Positions 1-5,718 of a DNA stretch of 7,756 bases are shown here, in pieces. The translations under genes and the position numbers were made by a program. Under the pieces are notes generated by a model. The model did not search any database, was not told where the DNA came from, and was given only the letters and a program-made list of their open reading frames with translations. Numbering within the stretch: the first letter of the stretch is position 1; each line of letters begins with the position of its first letter. The DNA is from an uncultured Solirubrobacter sp. (GTDB lineage Bacteria > Actinomycetota > Thermoleophilia > Solirubrobacterales > Solirubrobacteraceae), in contig CALMNS010000800.1 in assembly GCA_937871635.1 (NCBI GenBank), forward strand, positions 1 through 7,756, given 5' to 3'.

Positions 1-1523
1 GCCGGGGCCTGCGCGATGGCCGGGTTCGGCCGGCCCGCCGACAGCGCCTGCGGGTTGCGCACCGCCGCCTCGACGCCGCGCTCGGAGTCGCGCAGCGCCG
101 CCTGCGGATAGACGCCGAAGGCGACGATCAGGACCACCAGCGGCACGATGACCAGGCCGTCGCGCACGCTGAGGTCGCGCGAGGCGACGTCCGGCCCGGT
201 CCGGTTGTGCATCGTGCGGATGTAGGCGCGCAGCATGTAGACCGACGCGAGCGCCACCCCCAGGAAGGCGATGATGGCGATCGCCAGCTTGGACTCGAAG
301 AGCCCGAGCAGGATGAGGAACTCGCCGGCGAAGTTCGCGCTGCCGGGGATGGCCAGCGTGGCCAGCGCGACGACGAGGAAGAGGGTGGCCAGCACGGGCG
401 CCCGGAACGCGATCCCGCCCATGTCCCGGATCGACTCCGACCCGGCCGACCGCTCGGCGAGCAGCGCGATGATGAAGAACAGCGGCGCGACCACCAGCCC
501 GTGGTTGACCATCTGCAGGATCGCCCCCTGGCCGCCCTCCGGGCGTAGCGCGAAGATCCCGAGCATGATGAAGCCGAGCTGGGCGATCGACGAGTAGCCG
601 AGGATGAGCCGGACCTCGGGCGTCGTGAAGGCCATCACCGAGCCGTAGACGATGGAGATGAGCCCGAGGATCAGCAGCACGGTCTGGAACTCCACCGTGG
701 CGTCGGGGAAGATCGGCAGCACGATGCGCAGGAAGCCGTAGGCGGCGACCTTCGAGAGCACTGCGGAGAACACCGCCAGCACCGGCAGGGGCATGTTCCG
801 GTAGGCGTCGGGCATCCACCCGTGGAACGGGAAGGCGGGCATCTTGATGAGGAAGGCCAGGGCGAAGGCGACGAAGATCCACCCCTGCGTCGAGTCCTCG
901 AGCGGCGCGCGCACGAGGTCGGAGAGCACGAAGGAGATCTCGCCGTCGGGCCCCGCGCCCGCCAGCGCCGCGGTGGCCACCGCGGCGGCCAGCATCAGCA
1001 GCGAGCCGACCAGCGTGTAGATCACCATCTTCACCGTGGCCGCGACCCGCGCCGGCCCGCCCCACTGGCCGACCAGGAAGTAGAAGGGCACGAGCATCAG
1101 GTCGAAGAACAGGACGAAGAGCGCGAGGTCCTGGGCCAGGAAGGCGCCGAGCACCGCGGTCTCCGCGACGCCAAAGTGGAACGCGAAGAGCCGCGGGCGG
1201 TCCATCGGCCGGAAGGTGACCCACAGCGCCGAGGCGGCGAACAGGAGCGTGGTCAGCGCGATGAGCCAGAGGTTCAGCCCGTCGATCCCGAGCTTGTAGC
1301 GGATGCCGAGGTCGTCGATCCACGCCACGTCGGTGACGTACTGGAGCGACCCGGCCCGCGAGGCGTCGAAGTCGACGAGCAGCACCACCGCGTAGCCAAG
1401 CGGGATCAGCGCGCCGATCAGCGCCAGCCCGGCGGCCACCCGGCGCGGCGCCACCGCGCCGAGCAGCGCGAAGGCCGTCGGCCAGAACAGCAGGATCGAG
1501 AGGTGGATGCTGAACTGCTCCAC
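1..1523 (-). CDS. nuoM: NADH-quinone oxidoreductase subunit M, 3' end cut by window edge
   Basis: Antiporter-like, proton-translocating membrane subunit of complex I. 507 codons are visible, close to the usual 500-540, so only the extreme C-terminus is missing. I place the start at the GTG directly after the nuoL TAA (no gap); the protein begins VEQFSIHLSILLFW. Many hydrophobic helices are evident. Family motifs seen are FFDLMLVPFYFL (140-150), IKMPAFPFHGWMPDAY (226-241), VLSKVAAYG (255-263), a TM11 NHG (340-342) and NFAGEF (397-402). By motif alignment with E. coli NuoM, K227, K258 and E401 match the functional Lys234, Lys265 and Glu407, while D141 sits where Glu144 is expected. The MPLPV stretch after the HGW motif replaces the APTAG type of proteobacteria and resembles Gram-positive-style NuoM. 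No clear Shine-Dalgarno sequence precedes the GTG, so translation is probably coupled to nuoL. nuoN is expected just beyond the left edge. Confidence 0.95.
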   Translation of the reverse strand, partial: MEQFSIHLSILLFWPTAFALLGAVAPRRVAAGLALIGALIPLGYAVVLLVDFDASRAGSLQYVTDVAWIDDLGIRYKLGIDGLNLWLIALTTLLFAASALWVTFRPMDRPRLFAFHFGVAETAVLGAFLAQDLALFVLFFDLMLVPFYFLVGQWGGPARVAATVKMVIYTLVGSLLMLAAAVATAALAGAGPDGEISFVLSDLVRAPLEDSTQGWIFVAFALAFLIKMPAFPFHGWMPDAYRNMPLPVLAVFSAVLSKVAAYGFLRIVLPIFPDATVEFQTVLLILGLISIVYGSVMAFTTPEVRLILGYSSIAQLGFIMLGIFALRPEGGQGAILQMVNHGLVVAPLFFIIALLAERSAGSESIRDMGGIAFRAPVLATLFLVVALATLAIPGSANFAGEFLILLGLFESKLAIAIIAFLGVALASVYMLRAYIRTMHNRTGPDVASRDLSVRDGLVIVPLVVLIVAFGVYPQAALRDSERGVEAAVRNPQALSAGRPNPAIAQAP

Positions 1524-3533
1524 TTAGGCGGCCGCCAGGAGGAAGTAGAGCCCGAGGGCGGTGAGCCCGAGCAGCAGAAGCGCGGCGTAGTAGCGCAGGA
1601 AGCCCGACTGGGCGGCGCGTACCGCGCTCGAGCCCGCGCGCACGGCGCCCGAGGTCCCGCCGACCAGCAGCCCGTCGACGAAGAGCCGCTCGAACGTCCC
1701 GCGCGCGAAGCGCCCGAGGAAGGCGAACGGCTTGACGATGAGCCCGTTGATGAGCTCGTCGAAGAACCACTTGTGCGAGAAGACGTAGTGCAGCGGGGCC
1801 AGGCGCGTGCGCAGCGCCGCCGGCCGCGCCGGCTGCTTGACCCACAGCAGGTAGGCGATGCCGATGCCGACCAGGCCGAGGAGCGCCCCGAGCGCGAGGC
1901 CGCCGTACTCGAGCGTCTCGGAGGGCGAGACCTCCTCGTAGAGGCGCGAGTCGGCGAAGGTCGGCTCGAGGAAGGTGTCGAGGACGTGGGTGACGCCCGG
2001 GATCTGCAGGAAGCCGCCGACGATGGCGAGCACGGCGAGCACGGCCATGGCCGCCTTCATGGTCCCCGCCCGCTCGGCGATGTGGTGCTCGGGGCCGGGG
2101 AAGCCGACGTCCGTGTCCTCCACCTCGCCGTTGGCGGGGTTGCGGTGGACCTCGGCGTGGTGCAGGTGGCCGTCGATGAGCTCCTGGGCCTCGGGCACCG
2201 GGGTCCCCAGGAAGGCGCGGAAGATCATCCGGAACGTGTAGATCGCCGTGAGCAGGGCGCCGACGTAGCCGAGGATCGCCAGCACCGCGTAGAGGTCCCC
2301 GCGCGAGCCGACGTAGGTGAGGATCTCGTCCTTGGAGAAGAACCCGGAGAACGGCGGGACCCCCGCCAGCGCGAGGCCGCCGACGACGAAGCACCCGAAG
2401 GTGAAGGGCATGGCGCGCCGGAAGCCGCCCATCCGGTCGAGGTCCTGCGCGCCGGCCATCGCACCGATCACCGAGCCGGCGGCCATGAACAGGAGCGCCT
2501 TGAAGAACGCGTGGGTCATCAGGTGGAACAGGCCGGCGGCGTAGGCGCCCGCCGAGACGGCCATGACCATGTAGCCGATCTGCGACATCGTCGAGTAGGC
2601 GATGACGCGCTTGAGATCGGTGACGACGAGCCCGATGGTGGCGGCGATGAGGAGCGTCAGGCAGCCGACGATGGCGCCGACGTCGGCGGCCGCCGGGGCC
2701 TGCTCGAAGAGCGGGTGCATGCGGGCGATCAGGTAGACGCCGGCGGTGACCATGGTGGCCGCGTGGATGGGCGTCGGGCCCTCCATCGCGTCGGGCAGCC
2801 AGGTGTGCAGCGGCACCTGGGCGGACTTCGCGAACGCCCCGACCAGGAGCCCGAGGCAGCCCGCCACGAGCTCTGCGTCGTTGCGCGTCGGGAACGCCTC
2901 GCCCACCCGCTCGAAGGTGGTCAGGAAGTCGAGCGATCCCGTCCCGCGGAAGATGAAGTAGGTCCCGATCACGAGGCCGACGTCGCCGACCACGTTGATC
3001 ACGAAGGCCTTGATCCCCGCCGCGGTCGCCGACGTGCGCCGGTACCAGAAGGAGATGAGCAGGTAGGACGCCGCCCCGACGAAGGCCCACCCCGCGATGA
3101 GGATCACGAAGTTGCCCGCCATGACGAGCAGCAGCATCGAGAAGACGAAGAAGTTCAGGTAGGCGAAGAAGCGCGCATAGCCGCGGTCGGAGGCCATGTA
3201 GGAGACCGCGTAGAGGTGGATGAGCGTCGAGACCCCGGTGACCACCAGCATCATCAGGAGCGACAGCGGGTCGAGGAGGATCGTCAGCTGGGCGTCGACG
3301 CCGACCGTGTTGGCGTAGTCCCACGCCACCGACCGCACCTGGCGCTCCTCCTCGCCGCGGTCCTCGAGCGCGAGGAGCGCCAGGACGCTGCAGGCGAAGG
3401 CGCCCGCGATGGCCAGCGTACCGAGGTAGCCCGGCGCCTTGCCCGGCAGCACCTGGTGGCCGAAGGCGATGAGCAGCGACCCCAGCAGGGGGAGGGCCAG
3501 CACGAGCCAGCCGTAGGTCTCGATGGTCTCCAT
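1524..3533 (-). CDS. nuoL: NADH-quinone oxidoreductase subunit L
   Basis: Distal antiporter-like subunit of complex I: a polytopic membrane protein with a C-terminal lateral helix. It has 669 residues against 613 in E. coli. The extra length lies mainly in a hydrophilic His-rich loop (about 444-490) and near the C-terminus. Motifs seen are LLDPLSLLMM (86-95), GWAFVGAASYLL (148-159), KSAQVPLHTWLPDAMEGPTP (236-255), IHAATMVTAGVYLIAR (256-271), STMSQIGYM (314-322), FHLMTHAFFKALLF (336-349), FFSKDEIL (398-405) and HKWFFDELINGLIVKPF (587-603). Aligned to E. coli NuoL, K236, H257, H337, H341, K345 and K401 match Lys229, His254, His334, His338, Lys342 and Lys399. Glu144 and Arg175 are replaced by A150 and V181, and the residues VSAL before the TM8 histidine are missing. 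The start is an ATG 9 bp after the nuoK stop; only a weak AGGG precedes it. No frameshift is seen. Confidence 0.97.
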   Translation of the reverse strand: METIETYGWLVLALPLLGSLLIAFGHQVLPGKAPGYLGTLAIAGAFACSVLALLALEDRGEEERQVRSVAWDYANTVGVDAQLTILLDPLSLLMMLVVTGVSTLIHLYAVSYMASDRGYARFFAYLNFFVFSMLLLVMAGNFVILIAGWAFVGAASYLLISFWYRRTSATAAGIKAFVINVVGDVGLVIGTYFIFRGTGSLDFLTTFERVGEAFPTRNDAELVAGCLGLLVGAFAKSAQVPLHTWLPDAMEGPTPIHAATMVTAGVYLIARMHPLFEQAPAAADVGAIVGCLTLLIAATIGLVVTDLKRVIAYSTMSQIGYMVMAVSAGAYAAGLFHLMTHAFFKALLFMAAGSVIGAMAGAQDLDRMGGFRRAMPFTFGCFVVGGLALAGVPPFSGFFSKDEILTYVGSRGDLYAVLAILGYVGALLTAIYTFRMIFRAFLGTPVPEAQELIDGHLHHAEVHRNPANGEVEDTDVGFPGPEHHIAERAGTMKAAMAVLAVLAIVGGFLQIPGVTHVLDTFLEPTFADSRLYEEVSPSETLEYGGLALGALLGLVGIGIAYLLWVKQPARPAALRTRLAPLHYVFSHKWFFDELINGLIVKPFAFLGRFARGTFERLFVDGLLVGGTSGAVRAGSSAVRAAQSGFLRYYAALLLLGLTALGLYFLLAAA

Positions 3534-3542
3534 CGGTGCCGG

Positions 3543-3842
3543 CTAGCCCTGGAGCTCTCGGAGCTCGTCGACGTCGATCGGCAGCCGCCGGCGGTAGAGG
3601 GCGACGATCAGCCCCAGCCCGACCGCCACCTCGCAGGCGGCGACGACCATGACGATGATCGCGAAGATCTGGCCCTCCATGTCCCCGTTGGCGCGGGCGA
3701 AGGCGACGAGCGCGAGGTTGGCGGCGTTGAGCATGAGCTCGATGCAGAGCAGGATGACCAGCGGGTTGCGGCGCACGAGGACGCCGCCCGCCCCGATCGA
3801 GAAGACGAAGGCCGACACCACGAGGTACCAGGAGATGCTCAC
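3543..3842 (-). CDS. nuoK: NADH-quinone oxidoreductase subunit K
   Basis: Small three-helix membrane subunit of complex I, related to MrpC, that forms part of the proton path next to NuoJ and NuoN. It has 99 residues, the normal family length. Two buried glutamates essential in E. coli (Glu36 and Glu72) are present as E35, in LCIELMLNAANLAL, and E71, in VVAACEVAVGLGLIVALYRR. The start is GTG (protein start MSISWYLVV), preceded 7 nt upstream by a GAGGG ribosome binding site. The gene begins 10 bp after the nuoJ stop and ends 9 bp before nuoL. The short C-terminal tail (RRRLPIDVDELRELQG) is hydrophilic, as usual. The long open frame on the opposite strand here is a GC-bias shadow. Confidence 0.97.
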   Translation of the reverse strand: MSISWYLVVSAFVFSIGAGGVLVRRNPLVILLCIELMLNAANLALVAFARANGDMEGQIFAIIVMVVAACEVAVGLGLIVALYRRRLPIDVDELRELQG

Positions 3843-3849
3843 GCCGGCG

Positions 3850-3854
3850 CCCTC
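3850..3854 (-). promoter_or_regulatory. Ribosome binding site of nuoK
   Basis: GAGGG on the minus strand, overlapping the nuoJ TGA stop and 7 nt before the GTG start of nuoK. It is the clearest Shine-Dalgarno match in the nuo cluster and supports the GTG start. nuoL and nuoM have only weak or no matches. Confidence 0.6.
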
Positions 3855-4482
3855 ATAGGTTGGGCGGCCCCGCCGCCTCGGCGAGCGAGCCGCGCTCCTT
3901 CTCGTCCGAGAGGGTGCCGCCCTCGCCCGAGCGCATGAGGTCGGCCACGGAGACCTCGTGCGCCTCCTCGAGGCCGGAGCGCCGCCGGGCGAGGATGACG
4001 GCGCCGACCGCGGCGATCAGCAGCAGGAAGGACGCCGCCTCGAAGGCGAGCAGGAACTTGGTCAGCAGGAGCTCGCCGATCTCCGGCGGGGAGCCGAACC
4101 CGGCGAAGAACCCGGTCCCCTGGGTGTCGAGCGAGCGCAGGCTCGACCCGAGGACGGCGATGCACAGCTCGACGAGCAGGACGATCCCGAACAGCGCCGA
4201 GATGCCGCGCAGCGCCGTGCCGGTCCCGGCGCCGGTCATGTCCTGGTCGACGCCGCCGACGTAGGCGACGACGAAGACGTAGAGGACCATCACCGCGCCC
4301 GCGTAGACGACGACCTGGGCGGCGGCCACGAACTCCGCGCGGAGCAGCAGGAAGAGCGCCGCCAGCGAGATCAGGTGGCCGACCAGCGAGAGCACCGCGT
4401 AGAAGGCGTTGCGCAGCAGCACGGTGCCGAGCGCGCCGGCGATGACGCCGATCGCGGCGATGAAGAAGATGACCTCGGCCAT
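3853..4482 (-). CDS. nuoJ: NADH-quinone oxidoreductase subunit J
   Basis: Membrane subunit of complex I; its TM3 helix, with a pi-bulge in known structures, couples quinone chemistry to the membrane arm. It has 209 residues when started at the ATG that gives MAEVIFFIAAIG; E. coli NuoJ is 184. The open frame continues upstream, but those residues are hydrophilic, Arg-rich and unlike the family, and the first helix begins right after this ATG. The signature QVVVYAGAVMVLYVFVV (56-72) contains Y60, matching the conserved Tyr of TM3. The last helix holds FEAASFLLLIAAVGAVILAR (147-166). A charged tail (about 167-209) follows and is longer than in E. coli. A TAGGAT box 11 bp before the ATG and no Shine-Dalgarno at normal spacing suggest a leaderless message. 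nuoI is not upstream; a divergent regulator is, so nuoJ appears to head this operon. Confidence 0.93.
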   Translation of the reverse strand: MAEVIFFIAAIGVIAGALGTVLLRNAFYAVLSLVGHLISLAALFLLLRAEFVAAAQVVVYAGAVMVLYVFVVAYVGGVDQDMTGAGTGTALRGISALFGIVLLVELCIAVLGSSLRSLDTQGTGFFAGFGSPPEIGELLLTKFLLAFEAASFLLLIAAVGAVILARRRSGLEEAHEVSVADLMRSGEGGTLSDEKERGSLAEAAGPPNL

Positions 4483-4493
4483 TGCGAGGGCGA

Positions 4494-4499
4494 ATCCTA
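4494..4499 (-). promoter_or_regulatory. Candidate -10 box of the nuoJKLM operon
   Basis: TAGGAT on the minus strand matches the actinobacterial TAGRRT -10 pattern. It lies inside the palindrome TCCTAGGA (4495-4502). Eleven bp separate it from the nuoJ ATG, which would give a leader of about 5 nt. No good -35 hexamer is found 16-19 bp upstream, as expected of an activator-dependent promoter. Assigned by motif and position only. Confidence 0.45.
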
Positions 4500-4525
4500 G
4501 GACGCGCGAGCTTGCGGCGCCCGTC

Positions 4526-4539
4526 CCCGCGATCGCGGG
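4526..4539. promoter_or_regulatory. Perfect 14-bp palindrome, candidate operator
   Basis: CCCGCGATCGCGGG is fully self-complementary and lies between the two divergent promoters. Its centre is about 65 bp upstream of the predicted regulator transcription start and about 45 bp upstream of the predicted nuoJ start, positions where Crp/Fnr proteins often bind. It does not resemble the classical TGTGA-N6-TCACA or TTGAT-N4-ATCAA sites, and GC-rich DNA produces such palindromes by chance fairly often. Confidence 0.35.
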
Positions 4540-4546
4540 CCGGATT

Positions 4547-4569
4547 CGTGCCGTTCGGCGCTTGGCACG
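4547..4569. repeat. Inverted repeat overlapping the regulator -35
   Basis: CGTGCC and GGCACG, 6-bp arms separated by 11 bp. The right arm covers most of the TTGGCA -35 hexamer of the downstream regulator gene, so a protein bound here would block RNA polymerase. The half-site spacing (17 bp centre to centre) is wider than usual for Crp/Fnr dimers. Offered as a candidate site for repression or autoregulation. Confidence 0.3.
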
Positions 4570-4590
4570 GGCCCGCTCGCGGCCTAGGCT
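4562..4590 (+). promoter_or_regulatory. Sigma-70-type promoter of the Crp-like gene
   Basis: TTGGCA (4562-4567) and TAGGCT (4585-4590) are separated by 17 bp, a good match to the actinobacterial housekeeping pattern TTGACN-N16-18-TAGRRT. The -10 sits in the palindrome GCCTAGGC (4582-4589). The start would fall near 4597, only about 4 nt before the ATG at 4601, which implies an almost leaderless transcript. No Shine-Dalgarno sequence stands at usable distance from that ATG. Confidence 0.6.
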
Positions 4591-4600
4591 GTGCGTCAGG

Positions 4601-5350
4601 ATGGCGACACCGAGCACCGCAGGCGGTGGACCTCGCGTCAGCGTCCTCGACGCGGACCCGGAGCTCGCGCGCTGGCTGACGCCGGGCGAGATGGGGGCGG
4701 CGCGGCGCGACACCGTGGTGCCCGTCCTCGTGGTCAACTACGGTCACTGGGAGCCCGAGCCGCCGCGGGCGTGCGGCTGGCGGCACCTGGGCTACCTCGT
4801 GCTCGAGGGGGTCCTCGCCCGGGAGGAGCGGCTGATCGGCTCCACCTCGATCGACCTCGTCGGCCCGGGGGAGCTCCTGCAGCCCTGGGTGGAGGACGCC
4901 GAGGACGTGCTCGTCCCGCACAGCGTCACGTGGACGGTCCTCGAGCCGGTGCGGCTCGGGGTGCTCGGTCCGACCTTCGTCGCGTCGGCCGCGCGCTGGC
5001 CGGTGGTCACCGCCGCCTTGCTGACCCGGGCCGTGCGCCAGAGCGCCCGGGCCTCGACCCTCCACGGCATCTGCCAGCTCAGCCGCGTCGACACGCGGCT
5101 GCTCGCGCTCTTCTGGCACCTCGCCGAGCGCTGGGGCCGGGTCAACGGCGAGGGCGTGGTCCTGCCCCTGCGGCTCCACCACGAGCTGCTCGGCCACCTC
5201 ATCGGCGCCAAGCGCCCGACGGTGACGCTCGCCCTCCAGCGCCTCGCCGAGCGCACCCTCGTGCAGCGCCGCGAGGACGGGACCTGGGTGCTCTCGACGC
5301 CGCAGCCGGAGGAGCTCGCCGAGTTCCGCGCGCTCGTCTCACCGGCCTGA
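4601..5350 (+). CDS. Crp/Fnr-family transcriptional regulator
   Basis: A 249-residue, probably dimeric DNA-binding regulator. Residues about 15-125 look like a degenerate cyclic-nucleotide-binding beta-roll, with GPGELLQPW (88-96) in the place of the phosphate-binding cassette. Residues about 140-180 form the dimer helix region. Residues 193-222 are a winged helix-turn-helix, HHELLGHLIGAKRPTVTLAL then QRLAERTLV, as in the Crp C-terminal family. The Arg that contacts cAMP phosphate in E. coli CRP is missing: no Arg lies between E91 and R118. There are only two cysteines (C58, C158), so an Fnr-type [4Fe-4S] cluster is unlikely. The open frame extends upstream of this ATG, but the promoter placement and the divergent nuoJ start favour 4601. 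It lies head-to-head with nuoJ and 101 bp before hypC, so control of either or both is plausible. The ligand is unknown. Confidence 0.85.
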   Translation: MATPSTAGGGPRVSVLDADPELARWLTPGEMGAARRDTVVPVLVVNYGHWEPEPPRACGWRHLGYLVLEGVLAREERLIGSTSIDLVGPGELLQPWVEDAEDVLVPHSVTWTVLEPVRLGVLGPTFVASAARWPVVTAALLTRAVRQSARASTLHGICQLSRVDTRLLALFWHLAERWGRVNGEGVVLPLRLHHELLGHLIGAKRPTVTLALQRLAERTLVQRREDGTWVLSTPQPEELAEFRALVSPA

Positions 5351-5360
5351 GGTTGCTTTA

Positions 5361-5375
5361 GAACACCGGGCGTTC
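5361..5375. repeat. Short inverted repeat GAAC-N7-GTTC
   Basis: GAAC and GTTC, 4-bp arms separated by 7 bp, in the spacer between the regulator and hypC. Its spacing differs from the actinobacterial SOS box (GAAC-N4-GTTC). It could be a weak operator for the hyp operon or chance. Confidence 0.2.
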
Positions 5376-5378
5376 GAT

Positions 5379-5410
5379 CGGAAACCGCGCCGCTGGTGCG
5401 CCGCTTTCCG
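5379..5410 (+). other. Possible RNA hairpin between the regulator and hypC
   Basis: CGGAAA (5379-5384) pairs with TTTCCG (5405-5410). Inside, CGCGC (5386-5390) pairs with GTGCG (5396-5400) with one G-U pair and a 5-base loop. No U-run follows, so it is not a textbook intrinsic terminator. It may be a weak terminator or attenuator of the regulator message, or a leader structure for hypC. I found no convincing -35/-10 pair in 5351-5451, so read-through from the regulator promoter into hypC is possible. Confidence 0.3.
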
Positions 5411-5431
5411 TTCTACGACGGTGCCGGGATC

Positions 5432-5445
5432 GGAGGAGAGGAGGG
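5432..5445 (+). promoter_or_regulatory. Strong ribosome binding site of hypC
   Basis: A purine run, GGAGGAGAGGAGGG, contains several overlapping matches to the 16S anti-Shine-Dalgarno. It ends 6 nt before the GTG start of hypC and fixes that start. It contrasts with the apparently leaderless regulator and nuoJ genes. Confidence 0.75.
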
Positions 5446-5451
5446 GCGCCG

Positions 5452-5718
5452 GTGTGCCTGGCGATTCCGGGGCAGATCATCGAGGTCGAGGACGCCGAAT
5501 CCCACCTGGCGATGGTCGAGGTGGCCGGGGTCCGGCGCCGGATCAACGTCGGCCTGCTCGACGGCGTCGGGTCGGGCGACTGGGTGCTGATCCACGTCGG
5601 CTTCGCGATGTCGCGCATCGACGAGGCGGAGGCGATGGCCACGCACCGGCTGCTGCAGGAGATGGGCGCCGAGTACGACCAGGAGCTCGAGGAGCTCAAG
5701 GCGAGCGTGATCGAGTGA
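5452..5718 (+). CDS. hypC: [NiFe]-hydrogenase maturation chaperone HypC
   Basis: An 88-residue HypC/HybG-family chaperone. With HypD it forms the scaffold on which the Fe(CN)2CO group is built, and it then delivers that group to the hydrogenase large-subunit precursor. The hallmark N-terminus MCLAIPGQIIEV is present; Cys2 binds iron and becomes N-terminal after Met removal. A conserved histidine is present as H48 in WVLIHVGFAMSRID (44-57). The rest is the small beta-barrel plus a C-terminal helix rich in Glu (about 58-88). Length is normal for the family (about 75-95). The start is GTG behind a strong ribosome binding site. It is the first gene of the hyp operon and overlaps the next gene by 4 bp. 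Confidence 0.95.
   Translation: MCLAIPGQIIEVEDAESHLAMVEVAGVRRRINVGLLDGVGSGDWVLIHVGFAMSRIDEAEAMATHRLLQEMGAEYDQELEELKASVIE

Noticed and set aside
822..3938. A 1038-codon open frame on the plus strand, antisense to nuoM, nuoL, nuoK and the end of nuoJ
   Set aside because: Its product is low-complexity Glu/Arg/Asp/Gly/His-rich with no domain, as expected from reading GC-rich codons backwards. The minus strand encodes four well-conserved membrane proteins over the same stretch.
4409..4600. N-terminal extension of the Crp-like gene to an ATG at 4409
   Set aside because: It would overlap nuoJ on the other strand and place the start upstream of a good promoter; the extra residues show no family similarity.
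4483..4737. N-terminal extension of nuoJ to an ATG at 4737
   Set aside because: The extra 85 residues are polar and Arg-rich, would run into the divergent regulator gene, and precede a start that already matches the family.
3839..5197. A 452-codon open frame on the minus strand across nuoK/nuoJ and the Crp-like gene
   Set aside because: It crosses two convincing genes of opposite orientation, and its product is Arg/Ala/Pro-rich with no recognisable motif: a composition artefact.
5361..5375. LexA (SOS) box in the crp-hypC spacer
   Set aside because: The GAAC and GTTC arms are 7 bp apart, not 4, and no flanking consensus is present.
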